From the NCBI RefSeq assembly GCF_004168365.1, contig NZ_CP035704.1, positions 248,001 through 312,000 on the forward strand: a stretch of DNA of 64,000 nt, given 5' to 3'. A model generated the notes under the pieces. It was not told where the DNA came from. It searched no databases and saw only the letters and a list, made by a program, of their open reading frames with translations. Position numbers and translations under genes: made by a program. Source of the DNA: Pseudolysobacter antarcticus. GTDB taxonomy: Bacteria; Pseudomonadota; Gammaproteobacteria; Xanthomonadales; Rhodanobacteraceae. Below, one piece after another: positions 52,314 through 60,424 of the stretch; the stretch's first letter is position 1; each line of letters begins with the position of its first letter.

Positions 52314-53390
52314 TCAGTGCGCTGATATTGCGGCGTCACGCTGGTGTGTATCCGCGATCAGCGTTTCGCGCGCGGCTTGCCGCAGTTCGCCTAGCGGTAC
52401 TTTTTCCAGTTCGATATCCCCTGTCGTCTGAGTGCGCAGCCGCTGCGAGATCGCCGCGAGTGCGCGCTTGTTGGCGTAGGCGTGTGGCGAGGAAAGATCA
52501 TCGCTCTGATTCTGGGCAAAGGCTTGCAGCAGCTTGTGACTGATTTGGTCGGCGAGAGCCAGCTCGGTCAATTTGGCGCGATATTCCAGCTCCCAACTTT
52601 CGAGTTTCCACGTGCGATGTTTGTCGGCGAAATGCTGACCTTCGTGCGCCAGTAGCGACACGCGATAATCTTCCCCTTGCAGGTCGGGATATCCTGGCGC
52701 GAGCGCAAAAATTGCCTTTTCGTCGGTCCAGCCGCCGGTGCCGCCCAGTCCGCAGCTGCCATATTCACTCCAGCCTTTGCTGACAAAATCGTCGAGCAGA
52801 TTCACCGTCACATGCTCGCTGCCTTCGGGCAAAACGATGTCGTAATCGCGAGTCTCCTGCTTGTGCCACAACATCAGCTCGCGCAGCGGTGGGGTTTCGC
52901 CTTGCAAGCTGTAATAACCGTGCTTGCGCAACTGCGCGGCGAGGATGGGTTCCAGCGCTTCGAATTCCTTTGTGCTGGCAGCGGACGTGCCGAGAAGTTT
53001 GCGTAGCTTCTGCAGAAGTGCGGCGCTGAACGCATCGCGACGAGTCGGCGCGATCAAGGCGTGCCACCAATAATCCTGATACGCGGCGAGGATCGCGCGC
53101 GCGAACGGATCAGCGATCTCGCCGACTAGCGCTGCTGGCGTGGCGCGCTCGAAACGCTCGATTATGCAGCGTCGATAGGTCGCAGCCGTGCCTGCATATT
53201 GCGCCGTCGGCACCGTCGCGAGGGCTCGTAGCGCCGCCGTACCATCGCCCTGCAGCACCGCACTGAAGGATGCGCCTGCGGCCTGTTTCGCTGCCGGTGT
53301 GCTTTCACCCTCGGCGGCGAATGCGGCGGGTGCCGCCAACAACAGCACGAGCAAACATAGCGGAAGCAGCGAACGATTTGGATTTGGCAT
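52314..53390 (-). CDS. Exported protein with an HExxH zincin-like motif
   Basis: 358 residues. Signal peptide about 1-25 (LLVLLLAAPAAFA-A). The C-terminal half has LLAHEGQHFADKHRTWKLESWELEYRAK in segments: HEGQH is an HExxH zinc site and the downstream Glu in LESWELEYRAK could be the third ligand, suggesting a gluzincin-type metallopeptidase. I do not recognise a named family. An IS5-family element begins only 12 bases upstream of its start codon, replacing the native promoter region, so its expression may now depend on the IS. Confidence 0.75.
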   Translation of the reverse strand: MPNPNRSLLPLCLLVLLLAAPAAFAAEGESTPAAKQAAGASFSAVLQGDGTAALRALATVPTAQYAGTAATYRRCIIERFERATPAALVGEIADPFARAILAAYQDYWWHALIAPTRRDAFSAALLQKLRKLLGTSAASTKEFEALEPILAAQLRKHGYYSLQGETPPLRELMLWHKQETRDYDIVLPEGSEHVTVNLLDDFVSKGWSEYGSCGLGGTGGWTDEKAIFALAPGYPDLQGEDYRVSLLAHEGQHFADKHRTWKLESWELEYRAKLTELALADQISHKLLQAFAQNQSDDLSSPHAYANKRALAAISQRLRTQTTGDIELEKVPLGELRQAARETLIADTHQRDAAISAH

Positions 53391-53452
53391 GTTGGAACTC
53401 AGAGCCTGTTCAAAGTCTCAATCTATGAGACCGGCGTGCTGATACTGGCGGA

Positions 53453-53782
53453 ATGAGATCAACCTATCCGAGTGACATCAGTCGCGCCCAGTTTGAGCAA
53501 ATTCATCCTTTGCTGGAAAGCGCACGCAAGAAGACCAGCCCGCGTCGGGTGGATCTGTACGAGGTATTTTGCGCGGTCCGCTACCTCCTCAAAAGCGGCT
53601 GCCAGTGGCGCATGCTGCCCACGGAGTTTCCGAAATGGCGAACGGTACATTCGTACTTTTCGATCTGGAGCGAGCCTGACGAGAACGGCATCAGCCTGCT
53701 GGAGCGGGCGTTAAAAAAATCAGGTGGGCGCGGTGCGTATCAAGCAGGGGCGCAACGCCATGACGAGCTTCTTGATCGTTGA
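53453..53782 (+). CDS. IS5-family transposase, first frame (OrfA)
   Basis: 109 residues. DUF4096-like N-terminal DNA-binding domain (SRAQFEQIHPLLESARKKTS, VFCAVRYLLKSGCQWRMLP, FPKWRTVHSYFSIW). Useful homology ends at LLERALKKS. A run of seven A at 53713-53719 lies there; moving one base forward gives LKKNQVGAVRIKQG and enters OrfB, so the complete transposase is probably made by frameshifting. Confidence 0.88.
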   Translation: MRSTYPSDISRAQFEQIHPLLESARKKTSPRRVDLYEVFCAVRYLLKSGCQWRMLPTEFPKWRTVHSYFSIWSEPDENGISLLERALKKSGGRGAYQAGAQRHDELLDR

Positions 53783-54242
53783 TGCACAAAGCGTAAAGAA
53801 CACCGACACGGCGACGCATAAGGGCTACGATGCCGGCAAGAAGGTCTCGGGGATCAAGCGGCATATTGCCGTGGATACGCAGGGACTGCCTCACGCTATT
53901 GCGGTGACTACAGCGGAAGTCACCGATCGCAAGGGCGCCTTGCAGGCGATGGATCGATGTCAGGCAAACCTACATCGGGTACAAAGTGTCCTAGCGGATG
54001 GCGGCTACGTCGGCCAGCCCTTTGCCGAAGCGGTCCAAGGCGCCATCGGTGCCACCGTGCAGATCGCCCAACGCAATGAATTGCATACCTTCGCCGTTAT
54101 CCCGAAGCGGTGGGTGGTCGAGCGCTCCTTCGCCTGGTTGGAGAAATGCCGACGACTCTGGAAGAACTGCGAGCGCAAGCTCAATACCAGCCTCCAGTTC
54201 ATTCACCTTGCCTTCCTCACGCTACTGCTCAAAAGACTTTGA
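53724..54242 (+). CDS. IS5-family transposase, second frame (OrfB, DDE domain)
   Basis: 172 residues of catalytic domain. The first Asp of DDE is in FLIVDAQSVKNTDTA, the second in VLADGGYVGQPF, and the Glu in WVVERSFAWLEKCRRLWKNCE, with the Y-(2)-R-(3)-E-(6)-K pattern of IS5-like enzymes. It overlaps OrfA in the +1 frame and has no convincing ribosome site, so it is best read as the continuation of OrfA. Confidence 0.9.
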   Translation: MGAVRIKQGRNAMTSFLIVDAQSVKNTDTATHKGYDAGKKVSGIKRHIAVDTQGLPHAIAVTTAEVTDRKGALQAMDRCQANLHRVQSVLADGGYVGQPFAEAVQGAIGATVQIAQRNELHTFAVIPKRWVVERSFAWLEKCRRLWKNCERKLNTSLQFIHLAFLTLLLKRL

Positions 54243-54432
54243 ACAGGTTCTCAGATGATGACGCCGGGAATTGGCGGGTCTCACGCGTCAAGCGAGTCAT
54301 TGGTCGCGCGAATACAAGCCGATGAAGCTCATATCATCAGAATACTGCGGCATCTCGTCAGCGTTAAGCGCACGCGCGAAACTGGATGGAAAACGCGACA
54401 TCGCCCACTGCGCCTTGGAGCTCGTGCAGGCA

Positions 54433-54462
54433 TAAAAAAAGGCGCCAATGGCGCCCTTTTTC
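54433..54462 (-). terminator. Intrinsic terminator after the YkvA-type gene
   Basis: GGCGCC-AAT-GGCGCC forms a tight stem; on the minus strand it is followed by seven T. It lies 19 bases after the stop at 54481. The bases between it and the IS end (54254) hold no gene I can support. Confidence 0.85.
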
Positions 54463-54480
54463 GACACGATGCCACCTGCC

Positions 54481-55053
54481 TCAGGTGAAACGGAACATCG
54501 GCGCGCTGGCCTGGCTCGGCGCAAATGATTCGCTGCGGCGACGACGCATGCGATCCTGCAACTCTTGGCGCCGGCCTTCCAGCCATTCCACGCGCTGCAG
54601 CTTGACCTGGTTGGCATCTTCACCACGGCGACTGGCCTGCTCGTGGCGATACGCGACAAAATCTTCGTAGGCTTCGATCTCGTGCAGCAGCTCGCGCTGG
54701 CACAGCTCGATCATGATGGCGTCATCGAGGAAACCGAGCACCGGCACGTTGTCGGGAATCACGTCATCCGGTTCGGCGAAATAGGTCAGCGATGACAACA
54801 CGCGCTGGCGATCGTCTTCGGACAAACCCCAGCCGGTATCGTTGACCATGTTGATCATCGCGTCGAGCTTCGACAGACGCTCGGCGATGAAGGCTGGAAT
54901 CTTCATGCCTTTCGATTCGACCAGCAATTTGCCGGCGGCTTCGGTGATCTGCTGCGCGGTCAGGTTGGCAGCTTTTTGTTGTGCGCGTTTGGCCGCATCG
55001 TAAAAAAACTGCAGGTCCTGGTCTTCAAGGTCGATGGTGATCTGCAAAGGCAT
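54481..55053 (-). CDS. YkvA/DUF1232 family protein
   Basis: 190 residues. The DUF1232 core is SLTYFAEPDDVIPDNVPVLG followed by FLDDAIMIELC, the family's short hydrophobic hairpin with a conserved Pro-Asp and Leu-Asp-Asp. The N-terminal third (ITIDLEDQDLQFFYDAAKRA) and an Arg/Glu-rich C-terminal helix are outside the domain. Function of the family is not established; it is often membrane-associated. It is bounded by a strong terminator. Confidence 0.85.
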   Translation of the reverse strand: MPLQITIDLEDQDLQFFYDAAKRAQQKAANLTAQQITEAAGKLLVESKGMKIPAFIAERLSKLDAMINMVNDTGWGLSEDDRQRVLSSLTYFAEPDDVIPDNVPVLGFLDDAIMIELCQRELLHEIEAYEDFVAYRHEQASRRGEDANQVKLQRVEWLEGRRQELQDRMRRRRSESFAPSQASAPMFRFT

Positions 55054-55120
55054 GGGAAAATCCGTTGATCATGGACAGACAGGAAGACTAGCCAGCACGC
55101 GCGGCAACGTCAATCTCGAA

Positions 55121-56959
55121 TCACATAATCGAGACCAATCCGGCGCCGAAAGCCGTGACAATGCGCGTATAGAGCGATTTTAGCGGCACATCGACGTCGG
55201 GAAAATCGCCGACGCTCTCGTAGCACTGGTAGAAATCCGGATCGCGCGGCGGCAACGGCGCGCAGCCCGGATCGAGTTCGAAGCTGGTCGAATAACGAAA
55301 CGGCCACAGATCGAACAACGGCAATGCCGTCGAAAAATCGCTGATCGCATTCGATACGCCGCTCACCGCCGCGGGCGCCTTGCGTGGCGCGATCACCCAC
55401 GCGTTCTGCGGCTCGGTATTGCGCAAGATCGATGCACGCACCTGCGCCGCGAACGCCACATCGCGCACGATAAAACCGGCCTCGGTGTTGTAGTTGTCCG
55501 AGCGCGGATCAAAATTGTGCGAGCCGATCAGTGTGATCGCGCCATCAATCACGATGGTCTTGGCATGCAGGCCGATGCGCACGCCTTGCTGCTGCAGCGG
55601 CGCGCGACCGTATTTGCGCAGCGGCACACGCTTGCCCGATTCGGTGCCGAGCTCGGCGTAATTCGCGATCATGTTTTGCGCATCGGCCGGGAACGGCTTG
55701 AACTCGTGGATCTCGAAACCGAGATGTTTGAGATAGCGTTTTTTGTATTTGTACGACAACGCATACACGTAAAACGCATCGGTCGCCGCGAGCGAATTGG
55801 TCGACACCGTCACCGCCACGTGGTGATCGCGATACAGGCTGCGGAATATTTTTTGCGCGGTCTTGCTGAGCACGAGGTACGGCGTTTCCATCACCACATC
55901 GTGTTGCGCATCGATCAGCAGGCGGCTGATGCGCGCGGTCAGTTCGCGGCGCGCCTGGATATCGTTTTCCAGCGGTTTGTTGGGCGAATCGGAGTAATAG
56001 TCGACGCGTCCAACGTGCTGGTTCGCGCTGACAAAATGTTGCTCGATATAATCGATATCGCTGGCACGTTGGCGCAGCGTGGCGACTCGCGCCGCATTGG
56101 TGAATTCGGGCGGTGAATACGCCGCGGCGTTGCCATCGTCGCTGAGGATTCGACGGCCAACATCCTTGAGTCGCACCAGTGGCACGGCGCGCGGATGCTG
56201 CCAGAACTGTTCGAACGACGCCTGCATTTCGCGCGTCGCCGGCCCGACCACGAGCATGTCGCGATCGCGGTAGTCGAAATCGTCGTCCCAATCGTAATAG
56301 CGATTTTCATAATTGCGCCCGCCGGCGATGCCGATGCGGCCATCGATCAGCAGCAGCTTGTTGTGCATGCGCTGGTTGAATTTGAAAAAACAACAGAGGA
56401 TGCCGGCGGCAAATTCCAGCGGTTGCGTGCGCGCCTGGCCGAAAGTCGGGTTGTACACCTTGAGTTCGAAATTCACGTGCGCGCGTGCAAGCCGCGCAAG
56501 AAACTCGGTGTCGTCGAGCGAAAAAAGTTGATCGGTGATCACGCGTACTTTCACGCCGCGAGCGGCGGCTTGCACGAGTTCATCGAGCACCAGATGGCCG
56601 GCGTCGTCCTGCGCGAAAATAAACGTCTGCAGGTCGATGCTGTGTTGTGCGGCGCGAATCAGATGCACGCGAATCAGCAGTGCATCTTCGCCTTGGTCGA
56701 GCAGGTTGACGTAGTGTTGCGGTTCGCTTGGCGTGGACGTTGCCAGCGCGCTTTCGGCCAGCGCAAGGTAGGGTGAAGGCAGCGCGCAAGCGGCGGGATC
56801 GATGCAGCGCACGCGTTGTTCCTGGCCCGCTTTGACCACCGCCGCGGCGCGCGCGGCTTCGCGTGGACTGAGTGATACGCAGGCCGCCAGGCTCAAACAA
56901 AATGCACCGACGAAAAACTGAACGGCGATCCGCCGCAAACCGACGCGCGGCGCTCTCAT
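55121..56959 (-). CDS. Phospholipase D-family lipoprotein (cardiolipin synthase-like)
   Basis: About 612 residues from ATG 56959. Lipobox LSLAACVS near residue 25 predicts lipidation. Two HKD motifs are intact: HNKLLLIDGRIGIAGG in the first half and HAKTIVIDGAITLIGSHN in the second, so both catalytic halves are present as in cardiolipin synthases and PLD nucleases. An acidic insert (YDWDDDFDYRDRDM) follows the first motif. Probably acts on phospholipids at the outer face of a membrane. It lies 28 bases after yceI and may be co-transcribed with it and sixA. Confidence 0.88.
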   Translation of the reverse strand: MRAPRVGLRRIAVQFFVGAFCLSLAACVSLSPREAARAAAVVKAGQEQRVRCIDPAACALPSPYLALAESALATSTPSEPQHYVNLLDQGEDALLIRVHLIRAAQHSIDLQTFIFAQDDAGHLVLDELVQAAARGVKVRVITDQLFSLDDTEFLARLARAHVNFELKVYNPTFGQARTQPLEFAAGILCCFFKFNQRMHNKLLLIDGRIGIAGGRNYENRYYDWDDDFDYRDRDMLVVGPATREMQASFEQFWQHPRAVPLVRLKDVGRRILSDDGNAAAYSPPEFTNAARVATLRQRASDIDYIEQHFVSANQHVGRVDYYSDSPNKPLENDIQARRELTARISRLLIDAQHDVVMETPYLVLSKTAQKIFRSLYRDHHVAVTVSTNSLAATDAFYVYALSYKYKKRYLKHLGFEIHEFKPFPADAQNMIANYAELGTESGKRVPLRKYGRAPLQQQGVRIGLHAKTIVIDGAITLIGSHNFDPRSDNYNTEAGFIVRDVAFAAQVRASILRNTEPQNAWVIAPRKAPAAVSGVSNAISDFSTALPLFDLWPFRYSTSFELDPGCAPLPPRDPDFYQCYESVGDFPDVDVPLKSLYTRIVTAFGAGLVSIM

Positions 56960-56987
56960 GCGACCGACATCATGTCGCGTCGCGCCA

Positions 56988-57638
56988 TCATTGCGCGGGG
57001 GCATCGGTCGCGGGTTCGGCTTCGTTGACGAAGATGGTGAAATCGAGATCGACTTTGTCCGACAAGGTCACGCGGCGCGACGTCATGCCAAATACCGAGC
57101 GCAGCACGGTGCCTTCGGCGCGTACTGGACAATCGTGCGCGAGCCGGCCCTGGCATTCGTTCGGCTTGAGCTGAAAGATCACCGGTTGAGTCACGCCGCG
57201 CAGCTCCAGTGTGCCGCGCAACTCGCCGCCCGTGCGCAGGCGCGGCAATGGAATCGGATCGGACACAAAGTGGATTTGTGGATAATGCTGCACGTCGAAA
57301 AACTCGCGCGATTTCACCCACGCGGCATACTCCGCATTGCGCATGCTGACCGCATTCGCATCGATGCGCGCGTCGACTGTTGCGGTATTGCGGAACGCGT
57401 CGATACGCACGTTGCCGCTGACCGCACCGAACTGGCCGCCGACATTGAACATCCACATCGCCCTGATCTGGAATCCGGCGCGACTGCGACCGGTATCCAG
57501 AATCCAGAGCTGATCGTTTGGCGCCGCTGTTGCGGCAAATGCGGCGGATGATTCAAGCAGCTGCAGCGATATCAGCCAAAAAATCGCCACGCGAAACCGG
57601 CGTCCTGGAAATGCGCTTGGCGAACACATCGGCGCCAT
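56988..57638 (-). CDS. YceI family periplasmic protein
   Basis: 216 residues with a signal peptide (IFWLISLQLLESSAAFAA). The YceI lipocalin-like fold is seen in WILDTGRSRAGFQIRAMW, the repeated SREFFDVQHYPQIHFVS, and GVTQPVIFQLKPN segments. Family members bind isoprenoid-type lipids or quinone-like molecules; the ligand here is unknown. The start has a weak ribosome site and an alternative ATG lies three codons in. It is in the same direction as sixA (53 bases upstream) and the PLD gene. Confidence 0.88.
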   Translation of the reverse strand: MAPMCSPSAFPGRRFRVAIFWLISLQLLESSAAFAATAAPNDQLWILDTGRSRAGFQIRAMWMFNVGGQFGAVSGNVRIDAFRNTATVDARIDANAVSMRNAEYAAWVKSREFFDVQHYPQIHFVSDPIPLPRLRTGGELRGTLELRGVTQPVIFQLKPNECQGRLAHDCPVRAEGTVLRSVFGMTSRRVTLSDKVDLDFTIFVNEAEPATDAPAQ

Positions 57639-57691
57639 CGGCGGCAGAGTGCGGCGATGCGAACGTCAGCCGCGCACGGCGCGATGGCGAC

Positions 57692-58174
57692 TCATGGCGA
57701 CCAGAAATGCTTGAGCGTGGCGACGCCGGGTTCGATCGCACTTTCCGTCGGCAATTCCAGCCACGCTACACCGGCCGTTGCCATGCCGCGATGATCGCCG
57801 GACTGGCCGGTACTGAGCAATGCGACCAGCGATTCCAGCCCGGGATTGTGGCCGACCAGCAGCAGCCACTCGACGTCGGCGTTATCGGTCAGCACGTCCA
57901 TCAACGCACCGGGTGTGGCCTCGTAAATCCGCGCATCTTCGCGCTGCTCAACGGCACCGAGCGCATGCAGCGCGTCTTCTGCAGTCTGCTTGGCGCGCAA
58001 CGCCGGCGAATACAACACGCGCTGGATCGGCGCGGCGTGCGCCTTCAGCCACGCGCCCGCTGCCTCGGCCTCGGTTTCGCCATGCGGCGTTAACGGACGC
58101 GCTTGATCGCTAAGTCCGTTACCCGTGCCGACGGCCTCGGCGTGACGCAGCAGGATGATGTGGCGTTTACTCAT
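57692..58174 (-). CDS. sixA: Phosphohistidine phosphatase SixA
   Basis: 160 residues from ATG 58174, preceded by GGAGAG. It is a minimal histidine phosphatase: the catalytic RHA motif in IILLRHAEAVG, the SPALRAKQTAE segment and the second histidine in LLLVGHNPGLESL. SixA removes phosphate from phosphohistidine in signalling or PTS proteins. It is divergent from the DUF2239 gene, with 231 bases between the two starts that contain a promoter with a palindromic operator. Confidence 0.9.
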   Translation of the reverse strand: MSKRHIILLRHAEAVGTGNGLSDQARPLTPHGETEAEAAGAWLKAHAAPIQRVLYSPALRAKQTAEDALHALGAVEQREDARIYEATPGALMDVLTDNADVEWLLLVGHNPGLESLVALLSTGQSGDHRGMATAGVAWLELPTESAIEPGVATLKHFWSP

Positions 58175-58350
58175 GTGTTCTCTCCATTGGGCGCGGCTGG
58201 CTCGCCTCCGCATACGGCGGTGAGCGGTTCGCCCCTATGTTGCCTGAATTGCGCGCGAGTGTGGGCGCGCAGCGGTCGATTGTGAGTGGCGTTTACATGC
58301 GTGGGAGTTGCTCGCACTTTGCGCACGAAAGTCGCATCCTGCGCAATTTA

Positions 58351-58391
58351 ATCCGGGTAATATTGACACGATAGAAATACCCGGGTAAATT
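58351..58391 (+). promoter_or_regulatory. Sigma-70 promoter with palindromic operator for the DUF2239 gene
   Basis: A perfect -35 TTGACA (58363-58368), 17 bases, then TAAATT as -10 (58386-58391). The spacer contains the perfect ten-base palindrome TACCCGGGTA (58378-58387), which overlaps the -10, and a matching half CCGGGTAA lies upstream at 58353-58360, 27 bases apart. This is the geometry of a repressor-blocked promoter. The regulator is not identified in this window. Confidence 0.65.
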
Positions 58392-58405
58392 GCCAGCTGA
58401 ATCCT

Positions 58406-59047
58406 GTGAGTACCAAACTGATGAATAATCCAGCCACTTACACCGCTTTCCAAGGCGACCGCCGCATCACCAGCGGCAACGGTTTGCACATCGCGCTGGC
58501 GATCAAGGCGGCGACGCGACGCGGTACCGATCACGGCCCGATCCTCGCGTTTGACGACGCAACCGCGCGATTGGTGGATTTTGATCTGCGTGGATCGGAC
58601 GCGGATATAGCCCAGCGACTGACTCTTGCTGATGAGCGAGCGGTGCCAGACGATGTAAAAAAAGCGGAGCTGCCGCGCGCGCCAGGCCGCCCGAAATTGG
58701 GCGTGGTCGCGCGTGAAATCACGTTGTTGCCGCGGCATTGGGAATGGCTCAATCGTCAATCCGGAGGCGCCTCGGTGACCTTGCGCAAGCTGGTCGATGC
58801 GGCACGTGCAGCGAACGGCGAAAACCACCGCAAGCAGCAAGCGCGGGAGATCGCGGATCGTTTCATGTTGGCTATGGCAGGCAACCAGCCGGGCTACGAA
58901 GAGGCGGCGCGTGCGCTTTACGCTGGCAACAAAATGTCGTTCGATAGTTTGATCGAACCTTGGCCGGTCGATATCCGTGATTACATCCGCCAGCTTGCGC
59001 GCGATGCTTTCGATGCAATCGCCGACCAGGGCGCACTACCTGCCTGA
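58406..59047 (+). CDS. DUF2239 family protein
   Basis: 213 residues from GTG 58406; an ATG at 58421 (MNNPATYTAFQGD) is equally possible because the predicted +1 is only a few bases upstream of the GTG and neither start has a ribosome site. Family marks: YTAFQGDRRITSGNG, FDDATARLVDFDLRG, GRPKLGVVAREITLLPRHW and SVTLRKLVDAAR. The family is uncharacterised and common in proteobacteria; it is usually a single gene behind its own regulator. A hairpin overlaps its stop codon. Confidence 0.88.
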   Translation: MSTKLMNNPATYTAFQGDRRITSGNGLHIALAIKAATRRGTDHGPILAFDDATARLVDFDLRGSDADIAQRLTLADERAVPDDVKKAELPRAPGRPKLGVVAREITLLPRHWEWLNRQSGGASVTLRKLVDAARAANGENHRKQQAREIADRFMLAMAGNQPGYEEAARALYAGNKMSFDSLIEPWPVDIRDYIRQLARDAFDAIADQGALPA

Positions 59048-59063
59048 CCGCGATCAGGCAGGT
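59038..59063 (+). terminator. Hairpin across the DUF2239 stop codon
   Basis: ACCTGCCTGA pairs perfectly with TCAGGCAGGT around CCGCGA; the TGA stop lies inside the left arm. Only ATTGATT follows, so it is a weak terminator on sequence but could protect the message end between two convergent genes. Confidence 0.5.
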
Positions 59064-59091
59064 ATTGATTCAATCAGCGCCAAGCCCGGCC

Positions 59092-59604
59092 TCAGGGCGT
59101 CGGGATTTCGAAATTGGCCGCGAAGACCGAATCGATCACGTTGATTACCCCGGTCATTTCGACATGGTTGCCGCAGTTGTAATACAGCGTGCCGATCGCG
59201 CTCGCCGGTACCTTGAAGGTCATGACGGTTGCGGCGGACGTGGCGCCGTTGTGATCAAGGCCGGAGGAAATACCGGTCGGATACGCATTCGCGCTGCCGG
59301 TGCCTTGCACGGTGTTGATGTAGAACGGATGCGCGGCGCTGATGGTGCCGAAACTGAAGGTGTAGGTCAGTCCGACACGTAACGTCAAATCGGGATTGCT
59401 GTCGCTGGGGCCGGCATCGGTCTGCACCGCCCATTTCCAGTGCGGGAATGGCTGCGAGGTATCTGCCGAAATCAGGAAGTCGTTCGCCCATGCCGACATG
59501 CAAAAGCATGATCCGACAAGCATCGCCGCAAACCGCCGCGAGCTACGGCCACGCGCCGCTGCGGAAGGATTGCCGGGCAAAACACCGTGAAGAATTTCGT
59601 GCAT
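59092..59604 (-). CDS. Exported cupredoxin-like copper protein
   Basis: About 170 residues from ATG 59604, preceded by GGGAGC. A signal peptide ends near MSAWA-N. The plastocyanin-like fold shows a His in SAAHPFYIN and the C-terminal ligand loop YYNCGNHVEMTG with Cys, His and Met, a plausible type 1 copper site. The C-terminal VFAANFEIPTP resembles short conserved tails on many exported Rhodanobacteraceae proteins, possibly a sorting or anchoring signal; that reading is inference. Confidence 0.75.
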   Translation of the reverse strand: MHEILHGVLPGNPSAAARGRSSRRFAAMLVGSCFCMSAWANDFLISADTSQPFPHWKWAVQTDAGPSDSNPDLTLRVGLTYTFSFGTISAAHPFYINTVQGTGSANAYPTGISSGLDHNGATSAATVMTFKVPASAIGTLYYNCGNHVEMTGVINVIDSVFAANFEIPTP

Positions 59605-59699
59605 TTCTTGCTCCCAATTGCTGTGCGACGAGCCGGACGAAATCCGCGGCACCATGCCGGTGCGGACTTTCCGAATCGATGGTCGGGAGCGGCGTTATT

Positions 59700-60332
59700 T
59701 CACGTGAGTTTTTTCAGCCAGCGGAACAATTTGTCCCAATCCTGCTGATGTGAACGCACGATTTCCGAGTGGTAATCGAAAATACTTTTCCCCAACGCCG
59801 CCGCCAACACATATCCCTGTGTGTCGCGTAACGTCGCAAAGGTTGCGAATGGCAGACGTTTCATTTCTTCGAGCGCCTGTTGCGAGGCGTTGGTCCACGG
59901 TTTCATGCGATTCGCGACCAGCGCGACCGGCACCTTGCCACGCTTGATGCGCGGCAGTTCGGCAAGTTCGGCGAGAAACGGCGCGGTCGCCTCGAAATCG
60001 ATGTTGGAAGGCAACAACGGCACGATCACCGCATCGACAAACTCCAGATATTCTTCCACGTCGCTGGCGCGCAGGCCTGCTGGCGTGTCGATAATCACGC
60101 GTTGTGCGTCCGCCGGAATTTTGTCGTGCCAACCGCGTTTCAGGCCGCTCAGCGGCAGTACCGCGCTGGCGAGGCCGGCGCGTTTTTCGCACCAGCGATA
60201 ACTGGAACCGAGACGGTCGGCATCGACCAGCACGGTGTTTTTGCCATCCTGCGCGTAATGCGCCGCTAGATTGGTCGCGATCGTGGTTTTGCCACAACCG
60301 CCCTTGGAACTTGCCAGCAGAATCTTCAGCAT
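59700..60332 (-). CDS. ParA-family ATPase
   Basis: 210 residues from ATG 60332, preceded by GGAG; longer open frames upstream overlap unrelated sequence. Deviant Walker A SSKGGCGKTT, followed by LVDADRLGSS and the switch region RVIIDTPAGLRASD, identify a ParA/MinD-type ATPase. No ParB gene is beside it, so it is probably an orphan ParA that places a protein complex or flagellar/secretory cargo rather than a chromosome partition pair. It follows the larger secreted protein gene by 92 bases. Confidence 0.85.
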   Translation of the reverse strand: MLKILLASSKGGCGKTTIATNLAAHYAQDGKNTVLVDADRLGSSYRWCEKRAGLASAVLPLSGLKRGWHDKIPADAQRVIIDTPAGLRASDVEEYLEFVDAVIVPLLPSNIDFEATAPFLAELAELPRIKRGKVPVALVANRMKPWTNASQQALEEMKRLPFATFATLRDTQGYVLAAALGKSIFDYHSEIVRSHQQDWDKLFRWLKKLT

Positions 60333-60424
60333 CGACGTGCTCCGTGTGCAAAGACCGTTGGACTCTACACCGCGCGAGGCGTGCTCTGGAAGCCCCGCCC
60401 CGCGACGATGGATGATTCGGTGCG

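Larger units (their letters stand above)
53402..54250 (+). mobile_element. Complete IS5-family (IS1031-like group) insertion sequence
   Basis: 849 bp bounded by near-perfect inverted repeats: left GAGCCTGTTCAAAGTCT, right end the complement of GAACCTGTTCAAAGTCT, 16 of 17 matching. A 3-bp target duplication TCA flanks it (53399-53401 and 54251-54253), fitting the T-N-A targets of this group. It encodes a transposase in two overlapping frames. Ends and duplication are intact, so the element may still be mobile. Confidence 0.93.
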
